This document shows, piece by piece, positions 8,448-16,742 of a DNA stretch of 64,000 nucleotides. The stretch is from Bradyrhizobium icense (GTDB lineage Bacteria; Pseudomonadota; Alphaproteobacteria; Rhizobiales; Xanthobacteraceae). How positions within the stretch are numbered: the first letter of the stretch is position 1; every line of letters starts with the position of its first letter. Below the pieces are notes generated by a model. It was given only the letters and a program-made list of their open reading frames with translations. It had not been told where the DNA came from and ran no database searches. The translations under genes and the position numbers were made by a program. The stretch lies in assembly GCF_001693385.1 (NCBI RefSeq), contig NZ_CP016428.1, positions 6,262,001-6,326,000 of the forward strand, read 5' to 3'.

Positions 8448-9989
8448 TTGCCCCGATTTGGCGCCGATCCGGGGCTTGCGTTGCCGAAACTCTCACTGCC
8501 AGTGCGTCTTGCCCTTCTGGTCGCGGGAACCACGCTGCCATTGATTGTTTTCGCGGCCGGCATCGTTTTCAACCATTACAAGCAGGACCGCCAGAACGCG
8601 ACACAGCGCGTCCTTGAAACGGTCCGCAGCATTCGCCTCGTGCTCGATTCCGAGATACAGCGCATGACGGGTGCACTGCAGGTGCTGTCGCTGACGAATG
8701 AACTGCGCGACGGGGACTTCGAGGGATTCCGCCGTATCTGCCAGGGCTTCCTCGACCAGTATGGCGAAGGCGGCGTCGTGCTGGTGGCGAACCGCGACGG
8801 CCGCCAAGTGTTCTCTTCCCTCACGCCTGATACTGCCAACCTGCCATCCCGCAACAACCTCCCGATGGTCGAGAGGGTGTTCGCGGAAAAGAAGCCGGTC
8901 TATTCCAACCTGTTCTTTGGGACCGTCAAGAAACGCTTGATCGTAACGGTCGAGGTGCCCGTTATCCGCGACGACGAGGTGCTTTACGACATCTCCTTCA
9001 GTCCGCCGATCGAAATATTCCAGGCCATGATCGAGCAGCAGCGGCCAAGCATGGACTGGACGATTTCGATCTTCGACGGCGAAGGCACCAATTTCGCGCG
9101 AGTGCCTAACCCGCAGGAAACGGTCGGCAAGCGTGCATCGCCTTCGCTCTATGCGGAGATGTTCCGAAATCCCGAAGCCACCCTGCCGACGGTATCGCTC
9201 GAAGGCGTGCCGCTGATCACGAGCTTTGCCCGCTCCTCGCTCACCGGCTGGACGGTGGCCGCCGGCATCGCCGAAAGTTCGCTGGTCGCGCCGCTCTGGC
9301 GCAACCTCGCGATCACCAGCGTGATGGGCGCCGTTCTCCTGATGATCGGTCTCGCCTTCGCGGTGCGGATGGCGACCCAGATCGCCCGCGGCGAGATGCT
9401 CCACAATCTCCTGATCGAGGAACTCAATCATCGCGTCAAGAATACGCTCGCGGTCCTGCAGTCGATCGCCACCCAGACCTTCCGCAGCGCGAGCCGGGCG
9501 GAGCGCGAGAAGTTCGAGGGACGGCTCGGCGCACTGGCGGAGGCACATAACCTGCTGAGCCAGGAGAAGTGGCTGGGCGCGGAGCTGCGGGAAGTGATTG
9601 CGCGGGTGCTGCAGCCCTATCTGCTCAACAATCCCGAGCGGGTGCGGATGTTCGGACCGCGGGTTCCGCTGTCACCACGGCTCGCCGTGGTGCTGTCGAT
9701 GATCGTGCACGAGATCGCAACCAATGCCGCCAAATACGGCGCACTCTCGAACGACACCGGGACCGTGGCGGTGGATTGGGAGATCCTCGAAGAGAGCGAC
9801 GGGCGCAGGTTGCGCTTGATCTGGACCGAGGCAGGCGGCCCGCCCGTCACGGCACCGGTGCAGCGCGGCTTCGGCTCGCGGCTGATCGAGCGCAGCGCGC
9901 GCGACCAGCTCGGCGGCGAAGCAACCGTCGACTTTCTGCCGCGCGGCGTTGTGTACACGGTAAGCTGCGCGCTCGACAGGGAAGAATAG
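8448..9989 (+). CDS. Membrane sensor histidine kinase, HWE family
   Basis: About 513 residues. TM1 lies near 20-40 ('LALLVAGTTLPLIVFAAGIVF'), followed by a 240-residue periplasmic sensory region (probably a Cache-like fold) and TM2 ('LAITSVMGAVLLMIGLAFAV'). The cytoplasmic kinase has the H-box 'IEELNHRVKNTLAVLQSIA', an N-box 'IVHEIATNAAKYGALS', the W-x-E motif 'WTEAGG' and 'GFGSRLIER', together defining HWE kinases. The start is uncertain: the open frame begins with TTG at 8448 and no clear Shine-Dalgarno is visible. No response regulator is adjacent. It abuts the convergent dctM-like gene with no bases between the stops. Confidence 0.88.
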   Translation: MPRFGADPGLALPKLSLPVRLALLVAGTTLPLIVFAAGIVFNHYKQDRQNATQRVLETVRSIRLVLDSEIQRMTGALQVLSLTNELRDGDFEGFRRICQGFLDQYGEGGVVLVANRDGRQVFSSLTPDTANLPSRNNLPMVERVFAEKKPVYSNLFFGTVKKRLIVTVEVPVIRDDEVLYDISFSPPIEIFQAMIEQQRPSMDWTISIFDGEGTNFARVPNPQETVGKRASPSLYAEMFRNPEATLPTVSLEGVPLITSFARSSLTGWTVAAGIAESSLVAPLWRNLAITSVMGAVLLMIGLAFAVRMATQIARGEMLHNLLIEELNHRVKNTLAVLQSIATQTFRSASRAEREKFEGRLGALAEAHNLLSQEKWLGAELREVIARVLQPYLLNNPERVRMFGPRVPLSPRLAVVLSMIVHEIATNAAKYGALSNDTGTVAVDWEILEESDGRRLRLIWTEAGGPPVTAPVQRGFGSRLIERSARDQLGGEATVDFLPRGVVYTVSCALDREE

Positions 9990-11309
9990 CTACTTAAGCA
10001 TCTCCGGCACGATCAGGCGCGGCAGGAACAACGAGACGCTCGGCCAGATGATGACGGCGACCAACACCAGCAGCATCGGTATCAGCATGATCACCGTGTC
10101 TTTCAGCGCGTAGCGCAGCCGTACGCCCGCGATCGAGCAGGCGATCATCAGGCACAGGCCATAGGGCGGCGTCACCAGTCCGAACGCCAGCGACACGATC
10201 GAGATGATCGCAAACTGAACGGGATGCAGGTCGACCGACTTCGCTAAGGGCTCCAGCACGGTGCCGACAATCACGATCGCCGGAATGGCGTCGAGGAAAC
10301 AGCCTACGACCAGGAAGCAGAACGCGATGAAGAAGCCGGCCGCAACCGCGCCCATTCCCCAGGTCGAAACGTTGGCCAAGAGCTCCTGCGGTATCTTGTA
10401 ATAGGCCAGCAGCCAGCCGAACGCGCTCGCGGTGCCGATGCAGAACAGCGCAACGCCGGCCAGGCGCCCGGTGTCGAGCAGCGCCTTGTAGAGTTCGCGC
10501 GGGCCGGTTTCGCGGTAAAAGAACGCCGACAGCACCACGGAATAGAGCACCGCGACGCAGGCGGATTCGGTAGCGGTGAACCATCCGAGCAGGATGCCGC
10601 CGACGATGATGAACGGCGTCATCAGCGCCGGTATCGATCGCAAGATGGCGTAGCCGATATCGGTCCAGCTCGATTTCGGGTAGGTCGGATAGCCGCGCCG
10701 CACGGCATAGACATGCACCGTCGCCATCTGCGCACCCGCGATCAACAGGCCGGGCACGATGCCGGCCAGATACATCGCGGCGATCGAGGTCGAGATCAGT
10801 CCGCCCCAGACGATCATCAGGATCGAGGGCGGGATGATGACGGCGAGCACCGCTGTTACCGCCGTGATGGCGATCGAAAACGAGAGGTCGTAGCCTTCCT
10901 TGGTCTGGGCGTCGATGAAGATCTTGGATTGGCTGGCGGCATCCGCGGTGGAGGAGCCGGAAATGCCGGCAAAGAACACCGACAGCACGACATTGATCTG
11001 CGCCAGCGAGCCCGGCCAATGCCCGACCATCGAACGCGACAACGCCACCAGGCGGTCGGTGATGCCGCCGATCCCCATCAGGTTGGCGGTCAACAGGAAG
11101 AACGGCACCGCGAGCAGGATGAACGAGTTATAGGCGTTGAAGGTCTCCTGCGCGAGGGCCATCATCGACAGGCGCGGCTCGATCAGCAGGATCGGTACGC
11201 AGGCAAGGCCAAGCGCGAAGGCGACCGGCACGCGCACGATGAGCAGGCCAACGAAAACGCCGAACAGGACCAGCGCGGCCTCTCCGGCGGAAAGTACATT
11301 ACCGCTCAT
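9990..11309 (-). CDS. dctM: TRAP transporter large permease subunit (DctM family)
   Basis: A very hydrophobic 439-residue protein with about 12 membrane segments and DctM signatures: 'FFAGISGSSTADAASQSKI', 'IPPSILMIVWG', 'FITPPYG'-like 'LVTPPYGLCLMIAC'. It is the Na+- or H+-coupled permease that imports the ligand delivered by DctP. The ATG at 11309 overlaps the dctQ end by 11 nt, so translation is probably coupled; a longer reading to 11339 is unlikely. Third gene of dctP-dctQ-dctM. Confidence 0.93.
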   Translation of the reverse strand: MSGNVLSAGEAALVLFGVFVGLLIVRVPVAFALGLACVPILLIEPRLSMMALAQETFNAYNSFILLAVPFFLLTANLMGIGGITDRLVALSRSMVGHWPGSLAQINVVLSVFFAGISGSSTADAASQSKIFIDAQTKEGYDLSFSIAITAVTAVLAVIIPPSILMIVWGGLISTSIAAMYLAGIVPGLLIAGAQMATVHVYAVRRGYPTYPKSSWTDIGYAILRSIPALMTPFIIVGGILLGWFTATESACVAVLYSVVLSAFFYRETGPRELYKALLDTGRLAGVALFCIGTASAFGWLLAYYKIPQELLANVSTWGMGAVAAGFFIAFCFLVVGCFLDAIPAIVIVGTVLEPLAKSVDLHPVQFAIISIVSLAFGLVTPPYGLCLMIACSIAGVRLRYALKDTVIMLIPMLLVLVAVIIWPSVSLFLPRLIVPEMLK

Positions 11310-11820
11310 TGCTTGCCCCAAGCAGAATCCGGGTTTCATCGAGGATCTGTTCGCCCGCGAACACGATCCAGGTCACGCCCGCCGCCGGCCATGCGACATG
11401 GATCATCCAGAGCGGCAGATCGGCCAGTTCCGACGTCCTGTTCCAGGCAAACCGTGTGAATTCGAGTCCGGCCCATACGAACACCAGCGCCAGCGCCAGA
11501 ATGCCGAGGCGCGCGACGATCCGCACCGCGGCTTCCGCCCGCCGCGACAGATGAGGCCAGAGGTCGATTTCGAAATGCTGCGCCTCCCTGACCCCGACCA
11601 TGGCGCCGATCATGATGGTCCAGACGAACAGGAAACGCGCCATCTCCTCGGTCCAGATGTAGGACGGAATGAACGGCGTGTAGCGCGAGACGACCTGCAG
11701 GGTGACCGGAACGACCAGAATGCCGACGCATGCGGCGAGCAGGATTTCCAACAGTTTTGCATAGGCCGCCGTCGCGCGTCGCCATAGCGACGGGTTCGGC
11801 GGCATCGGTATTTCAGTCAT
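11299..11820 (-). CDS. dctQ: TRAP transporter small permease subunit (DctQ family)
   Basis: A 173-residue protein with four hydrophobic segments and the DctQ hallmark 'YIWTEEMARFLFVWTIMIGA' in the first half. It pairs with DctM as the small membrane subunit. GGAG lies about five bases before the ATG at 11820. It follows dctP after 80 nt containing a perfect hairpin, and its 3' end overlaps dctM. Confidence 0.92.
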   Translation of the reverse strand: MTEIPMPPNPSLWRRATAAYAKLLEILLAACVGILVVPVTLQVVSRYTPFIPSYIWTEEMARFLFVWTIMIGAMVGVREAQHFEIDLWPHLSRRAEAAVRIVARLGILALALVFVWAGLEFTRFAWNRTSELADLPLWMIHVAWPAAGVTWIVFAGEQILDETRILLGASNER

Positions 11821-11845
11821 CGTGGCTCCGGGAGGTAACGATCAC

Positions 11846-11879
11846 GGAATGGGGCAAGCCGCATGGCTTGCCCCATTCC
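11846..11879 (-). promoter_or_regulatory. Perfect 15-bp hairpin between dctP and dctQ
   Basis: GGAATGGGGCAAGCC (11846-11860) and its exact complement (11865-11879) flank a 4-nt loop. It lies 21 nt past the dctP stop and 25 nt before the dctQ start. No T-run follows on the minus strand, so partial termination or 3'-end protection of dctP mRNA is more likely than full termination. It parallels the nrtA-nrtB hairpin. Confidence 0.75.
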
Positions 11880-11900
11880 TGTCGCTCGGCGCGACAATTC

Positions 11901-12899
11901 TCAGGCGACGTTGATCTTCTCGAAGATGGCTTCGGCGCCGATTTCCTTGGCGTAGACAGCCATCACGGGATCGGCGAGCTTCTTCATGGCGTCGCGCTCC
12001 TCGAAGGGAACGCGCTTGAGCTTGCCCGCCTTCTCCAAAGTGTCGAGCTTGACGACTTCCTCGCTCGACTCGAGCTGGCGGCCGTAGTCGCCGGCTTCCT
12101 TGCCGGCCTTCATGATCGCGTCCTGCAGATCCTTCGGCAGGGTCTTCAGCGTCTTCACCGAGAAACAGATCGGCCGGATCGAGACCGCGTGCTGCGTGAG
12201 GTTGAGATGGGGCGCGACTTCGTAGAACTTCATCGCTTCGACACCTGCAGCCTCGTTCTCGCCGGCGGCGATCACGCCGTTCTGGATGGCGTTGTAGACC
12301 TCGTTGTAGGCAATCACGGTCGGGCTCATGCCGACGGCTGCAAACGTCTTCGACCAGATCGGCGCGCCCTGCACGCGCACCTTGAGTCCCTTGAGGTCGG
12401 CGAGGTTCCTGAGCGGCTTGTTGGCGAAGATGTTACGGATTCCGCCGCCCGCGTAACCGATCAGGACCACCTCGGCCTTGACAGCGATTTCATCGGCGAC
12501 CGGCGCGAGGATATTCTTCTCGACGACTTTGTTCATGTGCTCGATGCCCTTAAACACGAAGGGCGCATCGATGAAGGGGGCCGCCTTGGCGAAGGTCGAC
12601 ATGTGGGCCGGCGAGACGATGCCGTAATCGACCGCCTTGCCCTGGGACATGTATTCGAAATATTGCTTCTCGAGGCCGAGCGACGAATTCTTGTGCAGCG
12701 TGAAGTTCACGGGCTTGCCGTAATACTTCTTCACCAGCTCTTCGAACCTGGTCAGCGCCTTGGTAAAGGCGTGGTCGTCGTTGAACTGCACGGCGCCGTT
12801 AAGCGTGACGGGCGCCTGAGCCCTGACGATCGATGGCATGCCGAAGGCGCCGGCAACAGCCGTCGCACCAAGGCCCGCAAGTACGGTTCTTCGCTTCAT
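11901..12899 (-). CDS. dctP: TRAP transporter substrate-binding protein (DctP family)
   Basis: A 332-residue exported solute-binding protein. The signal begins MKRRTVLAGLGAT, with a hydrophobic stretch to 'SIVRAQA' (possible Tat or Sec). DctP features include 'GLKVRVQGAPIWSKTFAAVGMSPTVI' with the conserved arginine that pairs with a ligand carboxylate, and 'YNEVYNAIQNGVIAAGEN'. The ligand is probably an organic acid but cannot be named. GGGAGG lies seven bases before the ATG. First gene of the TRAP operon, with its promoter presumably in the long gap upstream. Confidence 0.92.
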   Translation of the reverse strand: MKRRTVLAGLGATAVAGAFGMPSIVRAQAPVTLNGAVQFNDDHAFTKALTRFEELVKKYYGKPVNFTLHKNSSLGLEKQYFEYMSQGKAVDYGIVSPAHMSTFAKAAPFIDAPFVFKGIEHMNKVVEKNILAPVADEIAVKAEVVLIGYAGGGIRNIFANKPLRNLADLKGLKVRVQGAPIWSKTFAAVGMSPTVIAYNEVYNAIQNGVIAAGENEAAGVEAMKFYEVAPHLNLTQHAVSIRPICFSVKTLKTLPKDLQDAIMKAGKEAGDYGRQLESSEEVVKLDTLEKAGKLKRVPFEERDAMKKLADPVMAVYAKEIGAEAIFEKINVA

Positions 12900-13814
12900 G
12901 GCAATCCTCCCCTTTAATGCCTGTCCCTTGTGAGCGGGACTTTGGCCTGGCCGACGGCGCGGCCACTATCGCAAAGCGTATGCAAAACGATGCGGCTGTG
13001 GAAGCCAATTTAAGTAGTACCCAAGGCCAATAAGCCGCACACGGCCAGGGCCGATGATTGCAATCACCTTGGGCAAATCCCGCCCCGGGCTCGGGCCGAA
13101 CCTGCGTCCCCGGCGTCAATAGCCGTAGGCGCGAGACGGCTTCGCGGCATGCGCGTCGCCGCGCGACATCGGTCGATCCGTGCATGCCGCCGGCACCTGC
13201 AGCCGATCGACACGTCGCAAATATTGCGCGATGTCGGATCCGGGCCATCCCTCGCGTGCAAGACGTTCCCGTTAGAGCGGCGCTGCGCCAGAGCCATTTT
13301 TGCAGGATTCCGATAGCGCTGCGAGCGCGCGGCTTGCTGCTATTTCCCAGCACGCCTGATCCGAAGGCGGAGCTGAACCCTGCTGCATTTTATCAGGCAT
13401 CAGTGTCTGCGGAAAATTTCCAGCAACAACCGCCGATGTGCTGCGAACGATCGCACGATCAGCCCGCAAAGCCCGTAGAAATCCGGTGCTTGATCGCGAC
13501 ACAGTAAGTATGCTGGCCAAAATCTGTGGCCTTTGAACTCGCGGTGGTTGTGGTTTGTCGAATATTTTGCCAAATGTATAGGGCGGGGTTTGCCAATACA
13601 CGCCCCGGGTGCCGACAGCTTTAGGTAGTTGGCGGCGCCGGTATCAGGATGCTTCCAATACGCGTAGGCGTTTGGCGACCATCCCGCAAATCTCAGGAAT
13701 TCCGTGGTTCCCTATACCAACTCACGGACCGGACTGACTTTAACGCGGTACATATGGATGAACCCCTGACCTACTTTTGCCAGGGTTTCCCGATCGAAGG
13801 ACGGTAAAACCAGA
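12900..13814. other. Long intergenic region between dctP and the XRE regulator
   Basis: Short open frames exist here (for example 13058-13507 on plus and 13272-13601 on minus), but none has a recognisable domain, a good ribosome site or coding character like its neighbours. The region should hold the dctP promoter (right to left) and the XRE gene promoter near 13750-13800. An imperfect inverted repeat, CCCTG(13766-13770)...CAGGG(13782-13786), lies just upstream of the XRE gene. I see no RNA gene or mobile element. Confidence 0.5.
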
Positions 13815-14210
13815 ATGAACAGATCAGCAGCAAAGAAGATGAAGCAGCGCAGCGCCGGCAAACCCGATATCGAATTGGGCAAGCGGATTCGCCTGCGGCG
13901 TGTGGAACAAAAAATCTCGCAAGCGGAGCTTGGCGACAAGCTCGGCGTCAGCTTCCAGCAGGTTCAGAAGTACGAGAAGGGCGTCAATCGCGTCGGCGCT
14001 GCTCGTCTTCAGCAAATCGCTACCGCGCTCGACGTGCCGGTGACGTTCTTCTACGACGGCGACGGCAAGGCGCGCGAGGTCGAGAGCCTGCTCTTCCTGG
14101 ACAGCGCGTTCAGCCTTAGGCTGTTGCGTGCCTACAGCAAGATCAAGGACCAGACTGTACAGCGTCAGTTGGTGTCTTTGATGGAATCGATCGCCGCCAA
14201 CGAGAGCTAG
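13815..14210 (+). CDS. XRE-family helix-turn-helix transcriptional regulator
   Basis: A 131-residue protein. Residues about 20-75 form a Cro/CI-type HTH: 'LGKRIRLRRVEQKISQAELGDKLGVSFQQVQKYEKG' followed by 'LQQIATALDVPVTFFY'. The short C-terminal tail ('LLRAYSKIKDQTVQRQLVSLMES') is typical of small rhizobial regulators of this type. The N-terminus is lysine-rich. AAGGACGG lies about ten bases before the ATG. No neighbour is an obvious target; it may control itself or the convergent region. Monocistronic. Confidence 0.88.
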   Translation: MNRSAAKKMKQRSAGKPDIELGKRIRLRRVEQKISQAELGDKLGVSFQQVQKYEKGVNRVGAARLQQIATALDVPVTFFYDGDGKAREVESLLFLDSAFSLRLLRAYSKIKDQTVQRQLVSLMESIAANES

Positions 14211-14604
14211 GCATATCGCGCCTGGATCGCAGCACCGCGGACCCGATCAATCGACGCGAGAAATCGCCGGGTAGCCTGTTGCTGCGCTGGGCCAAATCTT
14301 GAGCTGGCCGGGACGAGACCCGTGCGACGCCATCAGGATGGGGATGGCGGAGTCCGGATCCACCGCAGCGAAAAGCCGACGCGGCAGGTCTCCGACGACC
14401 ACCGCCGGTTCGACCATCAACAACGACTGCATCACCGCCACGCCGATATCCCGCTACACGCGATGCGGGTGAGCCGGCTCATGCCCTGACGACCTCACCA
14501 TTGCCCTGCACCCTCTGCTGGTCGCGCCTGCAAATGCGGCGATTGACCTCGGCGCGAAGCTTGTCCGACAATGGACCAAGCCTCACGAGTGGAAGCCGCA
14601 ACCG
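14211..14604. other. Intergenic region upstream of the crotonase gene
   Basis: About 390 bp between the XRE stop and the crotonase ATG. One small minus-strand frame (14247-14441, 64 residues) has no recognisable domain or clear ribosome site, and I do not call it a gene. The region presumably contains the crotonase promoter. No repeat or RNA gene is evident. Confidence 0.45.
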
Positions 14605-15426
14605 ATGCTCGACATCGCCCAAACTGCCGAACTATCCCATGCCGACGGCAAGATCCTGCAAAGCGTCAGCGATGGCGTTGGCGTCATCGCCTTCAACAAT
14701 CCCGACAAGCGCAATGCGATGTCGCTCGAAATGTGGGAAGGCCTCGGCCACGCGCTGACCGAACTGCGCGACAACGCTGACGTGCGCGTCGTGATCCTCG
14801 TTGGCGCCGGCGACAAGGCCTTCGTCTCGGGTGCCGACATCAGCCAGTTTGAAAAGACCCGCCATAACGCGGCGGCGTCGGAGGAATATTCGAAACGGAG
14901 CGAGGCGCAGCGTGCGCTGCTCGCGAGTTACCCGAAGCCAACGATTGCCTGCATTCGCGGCTTCTGTCTCGGCGGCGGGATGCAGGTCGCGATGCTCACG
15001 GACATCCGTATCGCCTCCGACAACAGCGAGTTCGGCATTCCAGCCGCCAAGCTCGGCATCGCCTATGGCTATGACGGCCTGCGCCACCTCGTCTCGCTGG
15101 TCGGCCCATCCTGGGCGCGGCTCATTATGTACACGGGTATGCGGATCGACGCTGCGGAAGCGTTGCGGATCGGATTGGTCGACCGCGTGTTGCCGAACGC
15201 GGAACTATGGGGCGCGACCATGCAGATCGCCCGCACCATCTCCGGCAACGCGCCGCTCGCCATCAAGGCAGCCAAGATCACCATCGCCGAGGTGCTGAAG
15301 GACGAAAGCCAGCGCGACATGGAAGCGATCAAGGCGATCGGCCGCGCCTGCATGGATTCGGAGGATTTCCGCGAAGGCCGCACGGCGTTCATGGAAAAGC
15401 GCAAGCCGCAGTTCAAGGGGAAGTAG
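14605..15426 (+). CDS. Crotonase-superfamily protein (enoyl-CoA hydratase/isomerase-like) lacking both catalytic Glu
   Basis: A 273-residue crotonase fold with CoA/oxyanion-hole segments 'AFVSGADISQF' (about 72-82) and 'GFCLGGGMQVAM' (119-130). In classical hydratases the two catalytic acids sit in GGGCELAM and FGQPE; here these read GGGMQVAM (Gln127) and FGIPAA (Ala147), so both glutamates are absent. The protein should bind an acyl-CoA but probably catalyses something other than standard hydration. Not in an operon; convergent with the dehydrogenase at 15554 across a palindromic repeat. Confidence 0.87.
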   Translation: MLDIAQTAELSHADGKILQSVSDGVGVIAFNNPDKRNAMSLEMWEGLGHALTELRDNADVRVVILVGAGDKAFVSGADISQFEKTRHNAAASEEYSKRSEAQRALLASYPKPTIACIRGFCLGGGMQVAMLTDIRIASDNSEFGIPAAKLGIAYGYDGLRHLVSLVGPSWARLIMYTGMRIDAAEALRIGLVDRVLPNAELWGATMQIARTISGNAPLAIKAAKITIAEVLKDESQRDMEAIKAIGRACMDSEDFREGRTAFMEKRKPQFKGK

Positions 15427-15433
15427 TGAGCAA

Positions 15434-15553
15434 CGTCATTGCGGGGCGATGCGCAGCATCGAATTGCGATGTGCGATTGCACATCGGAGAATCTCGATAT
15501 CCCAACCTCTGGATTCCGGGTCCGTCTGCTTCGCAGCCGTCCCGGAATGACGG
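15434..15553. repeat. Interspersed palindromic repeat, copy 1
   Basis: About 120 bp filling the gap between convergent genes. It starts CGTCATTGCGGGG and ends CCCGGAATGACGG, with internal 'GGATTCCGGGTC' and stem-loops such as TCTGCTTCGCAG. Its right half closely resembles the element at 16657. Short extragenic palindromes of this form are typical of Bradyrhizobium-type genomes. It may also act as a bidirectional terminator. Confidence 0.75.
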
Positions 15554-16636
15554 TTACAACGCTGCCAGCACCGCCTTCGCAATATCCGCCGTGCCGTTGC
15601 TGCCACCGAATTCCATCGGCTTGATCCCTCCGGCATAGGCCTTGTCCACTGCGCGCTCGATGCGCTCGCCGGCTTCGGCTGCGCTTTCGAGCCCGTGCTT
15701 GTCGCCGAGCCAGTCCAGCATCATCGCGGCCGACAAAATCATCGCCGTCGGGTTGGCCTTGCCCTGCCCCATGATATCGGGCGCGGTGCCGTGGCACGGC
15801 TGGAACACGGCGTAGCGGTCGCCGATATCGGCCGAGGGCGCCATGCCGAGCCCGCCGATCAGGCCGGCAGCGAGGTCGGAGAGAATGTCGCCGAACATGT
15901 TCTCCGTCACCATGACGTCGAAGTCCCAGGGGCGCTTCACCAGCATCAGCGAACAGGCATCGACATAAAGCCGATCGGCCTTGACGTCAGGATGGCGTTT
16001 TGCAGCCTCATCGAACATCTCGCGAAAGAACGCGAACGCTCTGAACACGTTCGCCTTGTCGACACAGGTCAGGCCGCCATTCGCTCGTCCCCGCGCTTTG
16101 CGGCGTTCGGCGAGCCTGAACGAAAACTCGAACAGCCGCTCCGAGGTCTTGCGGGTGATGACGAGCGTCTCGCGCGCCTCGGCATCGGTGACGACGCCCT
16201 TGCCCATCGAGGCGAACAGGCCTTCGGTCGATTCCCGGATCAGTACGAGATCGATGCCGCGCTGGTCGGCGCCGACGATCGGGCTCGGCACGCCCGGTAT
16301 CAGCCGCGCCGGGCGCACGCCGGCATAGAGATCGAAATGGAAGCGCAGCTCGATCTGCGGCGCGATCTCGGTGTTGTCGGGGTAGCGCACCGACGGCAGG
16401 CCGCAGGCGCCGAGCAGGATGGCGTCCGCCTCCTCGCACAGCCGCACGGTGCTGTCGGGCATCGACTTGCCGGTCGCGAGATAATTGTTGGCGCCGGCCG
16501 GCGCCTCGGTGAAGCGAAATTTCAGCTCGCTCGTCGCCTCGATCTTGCGCAGCACTTCCAGCGCCGGCGCCATCACTTCAGGGCCGATGCCATCGCCGCC
16601 GAGCACGGCGATGTGGAAGGTATTGTTTGCGGACAT
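15554..16636 (-). CDS. Isocitrate/isopropylmalate dehydrogenase-family decarboxylating dehydrogenase
   Basis: A 360-residue beta-hydroxyacid oxidative decarboxylase. It has the N-terminal 'AVLGGDGIGPEVMAPALEVL', a substrate segment 'LYAGVRPARLIPG', 'RESTEGLFASMGKG' and a C-terminal cofactor region 'HGTAPDIMGQGKANPTAMILSAAMMLDWLG'. The NAD-type residue pattern and length resemble LeuB, tartrate dehydrogenase and related enzymes. The absence of leuC/leuD and the divergent substrate loop make a tartrate/malate-like role as likely as leucine synthesis. Its stop lies at the edge of repeat copy 1 and repeat copy 2 is just upstream of its start. Confidence 0.85.
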   Translation of the reverse strand: MSANNTFHIAVLGGDGIGPEVMAPALEVLRKIEATSELKFRFTEAPAGANNYLATGKSMPDSTVRLCEEADAILLGACGLPSVRYPDNTEIAPQIELRFHFDLYAGVRPARLIPGVPSPIVGADQRGIDLVLIRESTEGLFASMGKGVVTDAEARETLVITRKTSERLFEFSFRLAERRKARGRANGGLTCVDKANVFRAFAFFREMFDEAAKRHPDVKADRLYVDACSLMLVKRPWDFDVMVTENMFGDILSDLAAGLIGGLGMAPSADIGDRYAVFQPCHGTAPDIMGQGKANPTAMILSAAMMLDWLGDKHGLESAAEAGERIERAVDKAYAGGIKPMEFGGSNGTADIAKAVLAAL

Positions 16637-16656
16637 GGGGGTTCCTTACATGGGCA

Positions 16657-16738
16657 GTCATTCCGGGGCGCATCGAAGATGCGAACCCGGAATCTCGAGA
16701 TTCCGGGTCTGGTCCTTCGGACCATCCCGGAATGACGG
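16657..16738. repeat. Interspersed palindromic repeat, copy 2
   Basis: GTCATTCCGGGG at the left and CCCGGAATGACGG at the right form outer arms. Inner arms CCCGGAATCTCGAGATTCCGGG form a perfect 22-bp palindrome, and TGGTCC-TTCG-GGACCA forms another stem. The right third matches copy 1 at 15434-15553. It lies between the dehydrogenase start and the alcohol dehydrogenase stop, both on the minus strand. Confidence 0.8.
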
Positions 16739-16742
16739 ACAG

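Noticed and set aside
11301..11339. Extended N-terminus of dctM from the start at 11339
   Set aside because: The ATG at 11309 fits the family start and gives the usual dctQ overlap.
13058..13507. Plus-strand 149-residue frame in the long gap upstream of dctP
   Set aside because: No ribosome site, no domain, Arg-rich random-like composition.
14247..14441. 64-residue minus-strand frame between the XRE and crotonase genes
   Set aside because: No domain and no clear ribosome site; could be real, but not supportable.
15434..16738. Palindromic repeats considered as a CRISPR array
   Set aside because: Only two copies with a full gene between; no regular spacers and no cas genes.
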